DNA from: Isochrysis galbana
Taxonomy: Eukaryota; Haptophyta; Isochrysidales; Isochrysidaceae
Direction: 5' to 3'
NCBI GenBank assembly: GCA_018136815.1
Contig: CM030937.1
Span: forward strand, 5,818,526-5,882,525
Length of the DNA: 64,000 nt
The notes under the pieces were generated by a model, which saw only the letters and a list, made by a program, of their open reading frames with translations, was not told the origin of the DNA and did no database searches. Numbering within the stretch: position 1 is the stretch's first letter; every line of letters begins with the position of its first letter. A program made the translations under genes and the position numbers. Of the stretch, positions 9,890 to 19,628 are shown one piece after another.

Positions 9890-10090
9890 ATGAATCCTCA
9901 ACTCTTCGAGTTGGTATCGCTTTGCATCAGTAAGCTAGGTCTTATTCTCCAGAACTTCATTGCACACCACAAGAAAATGGATAACGATGCCGTCAATGAC
10001 ATGATGCTTAATATTCAATATATTAAGAACCTTGCATCTAATCTACAATCATCAACGGTTGAATTAAGAAACAAGGTGCGGGAGATCTAA
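9890..10090 (+). CDS. Small AT-rich ORF of unknown function (66 aa)
   Basis: ATG at 9890 follows an AT-rich leader; TAA at 10088-10090 abuts the right 124-bp repeat. The protein is predicted to be all helical: a Leu/Ile-rich first third (LFELVSLCISKLGLILQNF) and a polar second half (YIKNLASNLQSSTVELRNK) with heptad-like spacing. Codon choice is far more AT-rich than in the host genes around it and is closer to the virus-like genes at 51-53.8 kb. It could be a gene of a small mobile or viral element. I recognise no family, and chance cannot be excluded at this length. Confidence 0.4.
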   Translation: MNPQLFELVSLCISKLGLILQNFIAHHKKMDNDAVNDMMLNIQYIKNLASNLQSSTVELRNKVREI

Positions 10091-10213
10091 GAGGATGCAA
10101 CCTCAGGTTTGGTTGTTTTTTTTACAATTGACCCGTAAAATGTATATAAAAATTAGAACTCCCCCCCCCCTCGCCCTTTGCCCTCCCCCTTCCCCTTTCC
10201 CCCCTCGTACTCT
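10090..10213. repeat. 124-bp direct repeat, right copy
   Basis: Second copy of 9571-9694, differing by a few bases and C-run lengths. It begins on the last base of the stop codon of the small ORF. Confidence 0.8.
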
Positions 10214-10404
10214 TTTTGGGCGGTCCCACCCTAGTCGAGTTGCGCGCAGCCTTCACGCAGCGCAGCTGGCCGTTGGGGCACGCCATCTCGCCATCGGACG
10301 CCATAGCGCTCCAAAACGCACGCGACGAAGTCATGCGAGACATCAAGTTTGTGGCGGCGGTGCGGCGCGGTGAGCCCATGTGCATGCACACGCTCTGGGC
10401 GGAC

Positions 10405-10830
10405 GGGCCTCCGTAGCGGCTTGGCGTGCGGCCTCCGTAGCGGCTTGGCGTGCGGCCTCCGTAGCGGCTTGGCGTGCGGCCTCCGTAGCGGCTTGGCGTG
10501 CGGCCTCCGTAGCGGCTTGGCGTGCGGCCTCCGTAGCGGCTTGGGTCGGGGCTTGGCGAGCGGCTTGCGCCGGAGCGGCTTGGGTCGGGGCTTGGCGAGC
10601 GGCTTGCGCCGGAGCGGCTTGGGTCGGGGCTTGGCGAGCGGCTTGGGCCGCCGGAGCGGCTTGGGTCGGGGCTTGGCGAGCGGCTTGGGCCGCCGGAGCG
10701 GCTTGGCGAGCGGCTTGGGCCGGGGTTTGGCGAGCGGCTTGCGCCGGAGCGGCTTGGGTCGGGGCTTGGCGAGCGGCTTGCGCCGGAGTGGCTTGGGTCG
10801 GGGCTTGGCGAGCGGCTTGGGGCGGCTGCA
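10405..10830. repeat. Minisatellite with 24-bp and about 36-bp units
   Basis: First block (to about 10545) is about six copies of a 24-bp unit containing GTAGCGGCTTGGCGTGCGGC. The second block is built of longer related units containing GGGTCGGGGCTTGGCGAGCG, about nine copies with internal variation. All unit lengths are multiples of three, so several frames stay open on both strands; on the minus strand one frame reads as Ala/Gln/Arg octapeptide repeats (ATEAARQA) and another as Lys/Pro/Arg repeats. I cannot tell whether it is translated. A short open frame at 10216-10416 runs into it from the left. Confidence 0.75.
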
Positions 10831-10887
10831 GTGCCTGGTGGTGGACCACCGGCTGTGCGACCATTTCAAGGTTCGTCTTCACTCGAA

Positions 10888-11330
10888 GGTGTCGTTCCGT
10901 CAATAGTGGGACATCAGTCGAATTGAGCGATCAAATGTCCACAGTTGTATTCATTAGATCATGTTAAAATTATAAGAGAGAGACGCCGTCAAAGCTTCTT
11001 CGCTAATCACATCGGTGCACGCCGTGCATGGGCACGGCGCGATGTGCATCGGTCCCCCCGCGGATACGCCGTGCGTGCGCATGTCAACCCGTTCCATCGG
11101 TGTACCCCCCTGCGGCCCACAACTACGTAAACTGGCCAAACAAGAGATGTTTCGTTACACAGCACCTGTGATGACTTGCAATCACAATGTGCACGCCGTG
11201 CGTGGGCACGGCGCGATGTGCACCGGCGCCCCCCCGCAGGGGCGCCGTGCGTGCGCATAGCAACTTCCAGGAAGGCGCACGCCGTGCGTTCACTCTTTCC
11301 GCGGGGGAATTCTGGGCGCGGAGGACGGGG
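10888..11330. repeat. Long dispersed repeat A, copy 1
   Basis: Shares with 33240-33827 a left block (starting GTGTCGTTCCGTCAAT), a middle GAGACGCCGT block and a right block of over 300 bp. The right block contains an internal duplication of GTGCACGCCGTGC..GGGCACGGCGCGATGTGC. The copy ends abruptly at about 11330, where the LINE begins. Its nature (old LTR or nonautonomous element) is not clear. Confidence 0.75.
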
Positions 11331-14300
11331 CTACCCCGGGCGTCCGACAAAGCGGTAGCCGGAGCCTTCCAAGATGTATCGGCGCACCTAGTGGTGCGCA
11401 ACTACAAGTTCGAGCTCAAGAGTATCATTACGATAAGCTCGCTCGCCAAGGCGGTAGAGAATCAAGGCTTCTTCTTTCTCCAAGGCAACCAAGAAAGGAC
11501 CAAGATCCTCACTAAAGAAGGGGTCCTAGTAACCCAAGGTAAGAAAGAAGTCTACCACCTTTACGTGACCCCCAAACAGGGCTCGTTCAAATCGTTCGAC
11601 TTTCCGCGCAAGATCCTCCTCAGCGTTAATGGGGCTCCTTACCCCATTGAGTACGCGGTCCGGAATTGTCGCGAACTCGGCGGCGACATTAAGAACCTGT
11701 ACATCCACGCGGGCCCGAAGGGATGCAAAGGATACAAAAAAGATTACGCCTTGGCCTTCCAACCCCCTCTCCGCGTATGCGTGTGCGCGGAGGAAAAGGC
11801 AGCGCGACTTGAGCGTGAAGAACGAAAGCGCATGGCGCCGCCGAAGAAAACCATCCAAGAGGCCATCAACCCGGGCTCGCTCGAGCTATGCAAACGTTTC
11901 CCCAACGGGAAATGCCCCATGAACATCATGGGCAAGGCGTGCAACCGCTCGCACGATTATCCGGGCGCATGGAAAGATGGCGCGTGCACAATCGTGTGCG
12001 CGTTTCCGCGCGCGAGCGCCGGACCCCCCGGAAAACAACCGAAGGGAGGGATTTGTGCCCTAGGCGCCGATTGCCGCTATCTTCATAAGTACGCGAGCCT
12101 AGCCTATTTGATGTGTCGTGGCAACGCACTGATCATATACGCACTCACCTTTAACTCCACCCTTGGATATCCAGGTGAGGGACCGGTCACTATCGTGTCC
12201 TACAACATCAACGGCGCCGGGCACGGCGCTTTAGGCTCGGCGCTGGCTCAAGCGAGAAAAGCGAGGGTAGACATTCTACTTCTGCAAGAGCTTCATGCCT
12301 ATGCAGACGGCAGACATCATCGCGCATGCATGACCGCCAAAGCGTTGGGGTGGCAAATGGTGCACGCACCAGCGAACATCACTGACCCGGCGAGTGGGGT
12401 AGGCATCGCGATACGCGACTCCTCCCCAAGAGTGAAAATGTTACCGGACACGGCGGAAACGCTAGTCGAAGGCAGATGCCTACGAGTTAGATGCGTAATA
12501 GAATCTAAAGAACTGGAGCTAATATCTATATATCTGAGCGCCACGCCTAACCTAAGAGCCACCCAAATAGAAGCGTTAAGGACTAGCCCCGTGGGAAGAG
12601 AACACGACACCCTTATGGGGGGCGATTTCAACTGTGTAGAAGATGTGGAGAGAGACACAAGAAAGCACGCGAACCGAGAGGAATATGGAAACGCTCACGG
12701 ATCCAAACTGAGAACGGCTATGAACGAAATAGGGTTAATGGACGCATACAATCTAGTGAACGGTAACAACAAAGGGGGCTTCACCCGCCTCTCGGGGACT
12801 ATACACACGAGAATAGACAGGATCTACTCTCCCATAGTATGCTCGAACATCAATTGGCAAACAATCGGCCCACACCCGGCACTATTCACGGGAAAAGGCG
12901 CCTCGGACCACCTTCCGGTGATGGGCACCTTCGAAATGGTAGGGTTCAAACCCGGACGCACGTACGACGTGCGAATCGACAACGAGCTCTTAGGTGCGGA
13001 AGACACACGGAGAGTGATAACACACTTGTGGAGAAGCCACATAAAACCCGAGACACCGGACGAAGACGTCGACGACGCGTGGAGTAACGCGAAAAAGGCG
13101 GCGGCAATTTACCTTCTGTGGGCAACAAGACAAAACAGAGAGCAGCAAGAGATAGCGAAAGCCGTCGAAGAGCTCGCACTGATCGGGATAGAGCTCAACG
13201 ACGGCGAACCAAACGCAAGGAAAGTGGATAGGATGCGCGAACTCAACAAAAAGATAGACACGATTCGCAAGAAGTCCAGACCGACGACCAAAGAAAGCTT
13301 CGACTCCCTCAAGCACGAGGAGAGAATGACGAAAGAATTCTTTCACAGATTTCAATCACGCGCCTCTAACAGCGCAATTCCGGAACTATTCGTCACGGGC
13401 GACTGGAACGCCCCGGGGAACGACACGAGGAACACGACCGCGGATGATACGGAAATACGAAACGAACTTCGCAAGTATTACGTATGGTTATATCAGGAAC
13501 GACGTAGCACCAGAGACCGCGAACTCGAAGAAACGTTAGAAACGCGCCCAATGAACAACCATGACAGCGATGCCATAGAAGGGAAAATAACGATGGAAGA
13601 ACTAACCGACGCCGTCACCCAAATAGGAAGCGGCAAAAGCGCGGGACCGGACGCGCTTCCGGCGGAGTTCTACAAAAGCTTCATCGACCTAGTGAAGCAT
13701 GACTTTCTTAGGATGCTAAACCTAGCTCTAGAGCAGGGACAACTAAACATATCAATGAGGGAAGGCGATATAATCCTTCTATATAAAAAAGGTGACACGC
13801 GAGACCCTAGGAACTACAGACCCATCACGCTACTGCAAAGCGATTACAAAATATTAGCTAAGGTGCTCACGAATAGACTAAAAAAAGTAATCGGGAACAT
13901 AATCTCGAAAGACCAGCTCGGCTTCGTCCCAAAACGGTTAATCGGCGAAGCCACCCATCTGTTGCAACTGACGAACGCGTACCTAGACGAAACGGGGGAG
14001 CCAGGACTCCTCCTAGCGCTCGATTGGGAAAAGGCTTTCGACAGGGTCAATTGGGAGTTTTACCACTTGGTCCTCGAAAAGCTAAAATTCGGAGAGAACT
14101 TCAAAAGGTATGCGAAGGCTCTCACGAATTCCGAGGCAAAACCAATTCGCTACATAAAGGCGAACGGGGGAAGAAGCTTCCCTTTCAACATAGCGAGCGG
14201 CGTCCCACAAGGATGCCCGCTCTCCCCACTGGCCTTCCTCTTGACGGCAGAAGCCCTCACCAGAGCGATAAACGAAGACGAAGACATCGAGGGCATCATA

Positions 14301-16517
14301 GTGAACGGAGCCGAACTAAAGATAAGCCAATTCGCGGACGATACACAACTCTTAGCGGCAGACTACGGTAGCCTGGCGCGATCCCTCGGCTGGGTAAAAA
14401 GATACGCGGCGGCCTCGTGTGGCAAACCCAACGATCAAAAGTTCGAGGGACTAAGGATGGGCTCCCTGAGAAGGAAGCGCCCACCCGCGAGATTCCAAAG
14501 GTACAAGTGGCTGAAAGGAAACGAGTATGCGACCATATTGGGGGTCCCACTAGGTGGGCCCCGGGCCATCAAAGAGTTCTGGCGCAAACTAGCCGACAAG
14601 ATAGAGAGGAAAACCACTATATACGCGCCGCTAACCAATAATCTATCTATACATGGGAAAACGAAGGTGGCTAACTTCCTAGTATATTCTATACCTAGAT
14701 ACTGGCTGCAGACACTCGCAGCCCCTAGATCATTCCACACGGCGGTTAAAAGAGCCGTAGAAAGAATCATGTGGACAAACGCACGCACCGGCCGGAAGCT
14801 ACAATGGATAAAGCACCCTGAGATCCCGACGAAAAACACTTCGGAGAAAGGGCCACATCTAGGGCTAGGACTGCTCGACTGGGGCAACCATGTCAAAGCT
14901 TTACAAGCCAAATGGATCCTAAACTATCTTGACGCACGCCAAGCACAATGGAAACAAGTGCTTGACGCGTGGTTCTGCCGCACGAACCTAGGAAGAGCAG
15001 CGGTTCTCTCGACGGTCCCCACGAACAAACTCACCGATGGAATAGCGGGCACGAGTAAACTTCCCGCGTTTTGGAAACAGGCGCTAAACAACATTCGCGA
15101 ACTTAAACTCACATCACTGAAAGTAAGTAGAGAAGGAGCTCTCTCGCAACCCATGTGGGGTAGCCCAACGCACCCGGGACCTAAAATAAACCCCATATGG
15201 ATAAAATTATGGAACAAGCTTGAATGTAATACCACACATAACGTATTCAAAGACCACGCGGCGAACACGCCCTATAGCAGTGTTGAATGCGCGCAATACC
15301 TCAGGAACAATGACACGTATATACACTTCCAAGGTGAATATATCCCGAGAGACAAATTCTTGGAAACATGGGATACGATAGTCAAACACGCCAAGGAGAC
15401 ACTGGCAGCGGTAGATAAGACGGCCGAACTAGAATGCGCACCACCGGGACGAGAAGAGGCCGATAATGAACACATCTCGGAAGAACCGACGCCCGAACTG
15501 CGGATAACGGTAGACGGGGAATACTATGTGAACATCAAGGAGAGATGGCACGAGGCGGAACTCTCATACCTAGGCACGCCCATAATCGGAAAAAGACTAC
15601 CCGCCGCGCCCTCGAACCTAGACCCATCCCCACCGGCGCAATGGGGGGGAGGATACAAAACCAACAAGAGACTAGAATACCCGCTGGCGGACGAATATAC
15701 ATTAGACGGCAAGACGCCGCTGGACGGCACCGGGGTAGAACATCTAACCGAGGCATTTCAGCGTAAAGACCGCAAACGCAAACGCCTCACGGGGCCGGCC
15801 AAATGGGAGGAAAAACTCCAAATACCAGGGGACACATGGGCGCACCTGGCGCGACTATACACCACGCCAATGGTAACGGCGAGGGACATGCACCTACATT
15901 TCAAACATATCACACACAGGCGAGTGGGCACGTACAACCGCTTTCCAGACAGAACCAGCACGTGCCGCATTTGTGGGGAAACGGATGAATCCTCGATACA
16001 CCTAGGCGAATGCCCCGGGATAACTAACATCCTAGGCGAACTGAATAAAATTGCACGGTTCACACCAGGATTAGAAAGGAGCAGGGAAGAAACAATTGTA
16101 GACAACCTATTCATATACCCAAAAGGAGACGCCCCAAAAGCGATATACGTACTATACCTATTAGCGTGGAGATATATACTCACGGACTTCTATAGGATAC
16201 ATTACGACGGCATCAAATTCTCGGAAGAATCCATACTAATAAGAATAATAGAGAGATACACCATACTAAGTAAAGCACTCCTCTTCGCACAAGAAACCGA
16301 CTCGGCGAGAACCGCCCAAGCGGGCATGGGAAGACAGCCTAAAAAAAGGATAGACATGAATGACTTGAGACCCGTTTTCAACAGGAACGACAAAGGCGGT
16401 CTTAAGCCCAGCGCGGAGCTAGTGGAACTAGCCTCCAAGCTGGGGATCGCACACGCTGTCGAGGGGACCATGGACCAAGGGAACAAAGGAAATCGAAACA
16501 TGGATACACCTACCTAA
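11187..16517 (+). CDS. LINE polyprotein: CCCH fingers, APE endonuclease, reverse transcriptase
   Basis: 1776 codons with no stop. The first about 48 codons come from repeat A, so the native start may be the next in-frame ATG at 11832 (MAPPKK) or may be lost. Order: N-terminal region, two CCCH-like fingers (CKRFPNGKC..CNRSH and CALGADCRYLH, about 11885-12090), an APE endonuclease (SYNINGAG, LLLQELH, GGDFNCVED, the ASDHLPV end; about 12195-12930), and RT with LYKKGD, NYRPITLL, LDWEKAFDRVNWEF, GVPQGCPLSP and the catalytic FADD (14331-14342). Near the C-terminus is a C-x2-C-x8-H-x3-C finger (CRIC..HLGEC). It nicks target DNA and copies its own RNA there. FADD is a common LINE variant of YADD. No RNase H domain was recognised. 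Confidence 0.92.
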   Translation: MCTPCVGTARCAPAPPRRGAVRAHSNFQEGARRAFTLSAGEFWARRTGLPRASDKAVAGAFQDVSAHLVVRNYKFELKSIITISSLAKAVENQGFFFLQGNQERTKILTKEGVLVTQGKKEVYHLYVTPKQGSFKSFDFPRKILLSVNGAPYPIEYAVRNCRELGGDIKNLYIHAGPKGCKGYKKDYALAFQPPLRVCVCAEEKAARLEREERKRMAPPKKTIQEAINPGSLELCKRFPNGKCPMNIMGKACNRSHDYPGAWKDGACTIVCAFPRASAGPPGKQPKGGICALGADCRYLHKYASLAYLMCRGNALIIYALTFNSTLGYPGEGPVTIVSYNINGAGHGALGSALAQARKARVDILLLQELHAYADGRHHRACMTAKALGWQMVHAPANITDPASGVGIAIRDSSPRVKMLPDTAETLVEGRCLRVRCVIESKELELISIYLSATPNLRATQIEALRTSPVGREHDTLMGGDFNCVEDVERDTRKHANREEYGNAHGSKLRTAMNEIGLMDAYNLVNGNNKGGFTRLSGTIHTRIDRIYSPIVCSNINWQTIGPHPALFTGKGASDHLPVMGTFEMVGFKPGRTYDVRIDNELLGAEDTRRVITHLWRSHIKPETPDEDVDDAWSNAKKAAAIYLLWATRQNREQQEIAKAVEELALIGIELNDGEPNARKVDRMRELNKKIDTIRKKSRPTTKESFDSLKHEERMTKEFFHRFQSRASNSAIPELFVTGDWNAPGNDTRNTTADDTEIRNELRKYYVWLYQERRSTRDRELEETLETRPMNNHDSDAIEGKITMEELTDAVTQIGSGKSAGPDALPAEFYKSFIDLVKHDFLRMLNLALEQGQLNISMREGDIILLYKKGDTRDPRNYRPITLLQSDYKILAKVLTNRLKKVIGNIISKDQLGFVPKRLIGEATHLLQLTNAYLDETGEPGLLLALDWEKAFDRVNWEFYHLVLEKLKFGENFKRYAKALTNSEAKPIRYIKANGGRSFPFNIASGVPQGCPLSPLAFLLTAEALTRAINEDEDIEGIIVNGAELKISQFADDTQLLAADYGSLARSLGWVKRYAAASCGKPNDQKFEGLRMGSLRRKRPPARFQRYKWLKGNEYATILGVPLGGPRAIKEFWRKLADKIERKTTIYAPLTNNLSIHGKTKVANFLVYSIPRYWLQTLAAPRSFHTAVKRAVERIMWTNARTGRKLQWIKHPEIPTKNTSEKGPHLGLGLLDWGNHVKALQAKWILNYLDARQAQWKQVLDAWFCRTNLGRAAVLSTVPTNKLTDGIAGTSKLPAFWKQALNNIRELKLTSLKVSREGALSQPMWGSPTHPGPKINPIWIKLWNKLECNTTHNVFKDHAANTPYSSVECAQYLRNNDTYIHFQGEYIPRDKFLETWDTIVKHAKETLAAVDKTAELECAPPGREEADNEHISEEPTPELRITVDGEYYVNIKERWHEAELSYLGTPIIGKRLPAAPSNLDPSPPAQWGGGYKTNKRLEYPLADEYTLDGKTPLDGTGVEHLTEAFQRKDRKRKRLTGPAKWEEKLQIPGDTWAHLARLYTTPMVTARDMHLHFKHITHRRVGTYNRFPDRTSTCRICGETDESSIHLGECPGITNILGELNKIARFTPGLERSREETIVDNLFIYPKGDAPKAIYVLYLLAWRYILTDFYRIHYDGIKFSEESILIRIIERYTILSKALLFAQETDSARTAQAGMGRQPKKRIDMNDLRPVFNRNDKGGLKPSAELVELASKLGIAHAVEGTMDQGNKGNRNMDTPT

Positions 16518-16805
16518 GCCGCTGGTAGAGACAATGGAACCTGGATATAAACCAAACAAACAAAAAGCGACCAGACGGACACATTCGACAACAAAGACAA
16601 TTCCAGAAGGCCTGCCCGGACCCCACACTCTAAACCAGGCCTCAGGTAGCGCACCGAGGCCGGACCCCGGAAACCGAAGAAAAAGGAAAGAAGGGGGGCA
16701 GGGGAAGAGGTGGAGGGAGGGATGATAAGGGCGGTGTAGATAGCGAAGGGAAATCCCATAACTAGTAGGTGTGTAGCCCTGAATCTTCAGAAGTTTTTTT
16801 TTTTT
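11331..16805 (+). mobile_element. LINE (APE-type non-LTR retrotransposon), nearly complete
   Basis: One uninterrupted polyprotein frame followed by a 3' UTR of about 270 bp (with GGCCTGCCCGGACCCCAC and GAAGAAAAAGGAAAGAAGG) and a T-rich tail at 16795-16806. The left boundary is set where similarity to dispersed repeat A stops (about 11330). At least four truncated relatives lie in this window. The open frame suggests a young or recently active copy. Confidence 0.88.
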
Positions 16806-16807
16806 TT

Positions 16808-16955
16808 AGTGTGATAGTACCGGGCTCTAGTGGGCGGAGTAGGAGTAGTGGTACTAACGCTCAGATGTCAGATGTTTTATTATTATGATCCTTTCATTCA
16901 CCCATTGTAGCTGGTGCCCTTCGCACCCACATAGTGAGTGACCGGGCTCATGCCT
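16808..16955 (+). repeat. Partial copy of the inverted-repeat sequence of the 49-54 kb viral segment
   Basis: Directly after the LINE T-tail the sequence GTGATAGTACCGGGCT..AGTAGTGGTACTAACGCTCAG matches the inverted repeats at 49204-49292 and 53799-53887, with small insertions. Similarity to the left copy continues outwards (CCCATTGTAGCTGGTGCCC..GTGAGTGACCGGG, matching about 49085-49165 on the minus strand). This shows the repeat is a family and is longer than 89 bp. Confidence 0.7.
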
Positions 16956-16959
16956 AATG

Positions 16960-17215
16960 CCAAGGCCAGCATGCATAGCTGACCCACTTTCACTTTCTCC
17001 CAGTCCCTGACAGATTCGCCTGCTTCGTTCGCCCTGGCCCACCGCCACCGCGGCCAGCCCATTGCTCCAACCCCTCCTCCCCCCCTGTCGACCGGCAGAC
17101 AAGTGCAGCGTGGGGGGGGGGGCAGGAGGCCTGGAGGGCCAACGAGGGAGAGAGACAGGGGAGGCTAGGGCCCACCAGACCCAGCCTCCTCTGCCCCCTG
17201 AGCTGGCGTGGCAAA
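16960..17215 (-). repeat. Dispersed repeat E, copy 1
   Basis: Read on the minus strand, the right part (about 17020-17215) matches 53888-54010 and 55465-55600: CCTCTCCCTCGCTGGC-type segment, a G-run, then GATGGGCTGGCCA. In the 53.9 kb copy it runs directly into a LINE 3' UTR. Nature unknown. Confidence 0.55.
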
Positions 17216-17535
17216 ATAAAATACCAGTAGATGAGAGGTTAGAAACGCCAACCAAGGGTGATGGAGGTCGCGTTGTTCGTGCGTGTGGGGAAGGACGAGG
17301 TACTCCTACTCCTACGAGTAGAGGAAGAGAAGATGTTTTTAGAGTACAGGGATTAAAGATTAGAGGGAAGCGGGGAGGGGGGGGAGAAGAGAGCGGCGGC
17401 GCCCACTAGGCCGCGCGTGCGAGAGGCGAAGAGAGAGAGAGTGCGAGAGACAAAGAGGAGAGAGACAAAGAGGGAAGGGAGGGCGAGCGAGCGAGAGGCG
17501 TCTTGCTTCGTGTGTGCGCCACATCTGCTCAGAGT

Positions 17536-18573
17536 ATGCAAGAGAGCATGGTCGCTCAGCCCAGCCTCAAAATTTGGCAGACGTGGACCGGCCGGCACAC
17601 GTTCTTCTGCGACGGCCGCCTCATGGTGGGCCCTGACTACGGGGTGAGCCTTTTCGCCGCGGGGCTCACCAGCTGTCTCTCGCTCGCCTTCTGGCTGCTC
17701 GTCTGTCCGCAGCTCCCCGGCGCTCTCTACTTCACGCTGGGCGGCATGACATTATACCTGCTCGCCATCGGCTTCCTGGTCGTGACTGCCACATCCGACC
17801 CAGGAATCCTGCCGCGCGCACCCTATGTCGACGACGCAGAGTCCAACGCAAACCTTAACACGACGCGCACGATTGAGGTGAACGGCGTGACCATCGCGCT
17901 CAAGTGGTGCCCGACCTGTCGCATCTGGCGACCGCCACGAGCCTCCCATTGCTCCGAATGCAACGTGTGTATCGACCGATTTGATCACCACTGCCCCTGG
18001 ATGGGCCAATGCATCGGCCGGCGCAACTATCGCTATTTTTTTGGGTTCGTGGTATCCGTGTGCACGCTGTGTCTGTACACGGCGGCGGTTTCCGCTTTTG
18101 CCCTCGAGCGTGCACTCTCCAAGGTGCCGTCTGGGGTCAGGTTGCCAGTCGATCGGCTTGGCCAGGCTGTGGAGGACCTTCCAGCGGCTGGGGTGACGAT
18201 GCTGGTTCCTGGGCTGATCCTGCTCTGCATTGCACCGCTGCTATGTTACCACTGCTCACTCACTTGCCGCAACACCACCACCTCCGAGGACGTCAAGGGC
18301 ACCTTCTCCGACTCGCCCAACCCGTTCAACAGCTCGTGCACCAGCAATTGCGATGAAGCGCTTTGCGCTGCCCGTGGGCCATCCCGGTTGCACCTGCGCT
18401 CACATGCAAGCGAAGAGCTTGGAGGAGCCATGATTTTACGGAACGATGGAGCTGGAGCAGAGTTACAACCCGCCGAAGAGGCCGTCTTGCCTCTGCGAAT
18501 TGCGGCAGCCGAGATGGTGCTGAAGGAGCCAATGGGCGACGCGGGAGATGGAGAGGGGATAGATGTGGTTTAG
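17536..18573 (+). CDS. DHHC-type protein S-acyltransferase
   Basis: 345 residues, single exon. Start at the ATG at 17536 (MQESMVAQ); 17548 is an alternative. Two membrane segments (about residues 38-85) precede a zinc-binding cysteine-rich domain, CPTCRIWRPPRASHCSECNV, which carries the catalytic DHHC at 17983-17994, then NYRYFFGFV and two more membrane segments. After the last one come a TTSE box (the family TTxE motif) and NPFNSSC, matching the conserved C-terminal Asn-Pro-Phe element. The enzyme transfers palmitate to cytosolic Cys of membrane proteins, in Golgi, ER or plasma membrane. The C-tail of about 90 residues is polar and acidic. Four membrane passes and length are typical of plant and algal members. 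The substrate cannot be told. Confidence 0.93.
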   Translation: MQESMVAQPSLKIWQTWTGRHTFFCDGRLMVGPDYGVSLFAAGLTSCLSLAFWLLVCPQLPGALYFTLGGMTLYLLAIGFLVVTATSDPGILPRAPYVDDAESNANLNTTRTIEVNGVTIALKWCPTCRIWRPPRASHCSECNVCIDRFDHHCPWMGQCIGRRNYRYFFGFVVSVCTLCLYTAAVSAFALERALSKVPSGVRLPVDRLGQAVEDLPAAGVTMLVPGLILLCIAPLLCYHCSLTCRNTTTSEDVKGTFSDSPNPFNSSCTSNCDEALCAARGPSRLHLRSHASEELGGAMILRNDGAGAELQPAEEAVLPLRIAAAEMVLKEPMGDAGDGEGIDVV

Positions 18574-19628
18574 CGGCGGCGATGGGTCCTTAGGTGACAT
18601 GCGATAGCTGGCTCATGGTACCGGCACGCCGACGATTCGTTCGCTCCTATCTCGCTTTTGCGGGAGGGTGCAGAGAACGTACTACGTGCTTGATGCTTGC
18701 GATGGAAAGTTTGAGACATCTTGATCCTGGTCCTTGAACTTCATCTTGACTTGAGCGGCGACGAAACGGCCACAACCACACGGAAACACCAACATGTGGA
18801 ATCGCTGCATTGTAATATTGTCACACGCGCCTTGCGTTTTCCCGCGTCGTCACTTTTTCTCTCTTTGTTATTATCATATAGCGCATAACTCAACTAAGTT
18901 TAAACTTACTGCTGCGATGGAGCGCGCGCTGCGCGCCGACGCGACTCTTCTCTCCTCAGGCCCCCCAGCCGAGGCCGAGGGAGGCCGCCCAGCCCAACCG
19001 GGCTAGAGGTGGGGGAGACGTACTGGGTTGAAAAATTACTCTTGTTGATCCGGAGGCCCAATTTTTTTATCGTGAAGTGGCGTTCCGTCGAAAGAGTGAA
19101 AGAGGACCACGCGAATGTTTTATGTTTTACATCATGTGTGATTAGAAACAATGTTATTGATTTCCCCGGCACATGGCCTCTAAGGCGCGCCGCTGAGCGC
19201 AAGGCACGGTGCAGGCTGAGCATCCCGTCTTCCTCTTCTTTCTCCAGAACGCTCTGCGCACTTTATTTAGAACTTTTAGTTAACGCTACGATGACGTTTT
19301 CATCTTCTGCGCACTTTCAGACCAAGAAAGATCCTCCCTTCAGGTAGATATCCATCAACTCTGTGACATGGTGGGCGCCGCTGTCGATCGCCATGCGGCG
19401 CATGGCTCGTGTACAAGTGCTCGGGAGCGGAGTGCCCCTACGACGACGACGAAACGACCAGCCAAAGGCCAAAGGTTTATTAGCTTAGTTACTTAGTTAG
19501 TGGCGGAGGCTGATATGAATGAAGAAGCCGATGGAACTTGTTGCGTGGACACGGTTTTGTCAAGATGTCGGCAACCATTTGATGTCCGTTGACGTGCTTG
19601 AGCGTGAGGACCTATCGACCTATCCACG
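18574..19628. other. intergenic, no gene seen
   Basis: Downstream flank of the acyltransferase gene and a stretch up to LINE remnants. Short open frames at 18794-19006 and 19009-19347 show no domain. AT content is higher around 18840-18905 and 19260-19300. Nothing else supported. Confidence 0.4.

Noticed and set aside
10405-10830. CRISPR array
   Set aside because: Units are contiguous tandem repeats without unique spacers, and the genome is eukaryotic.
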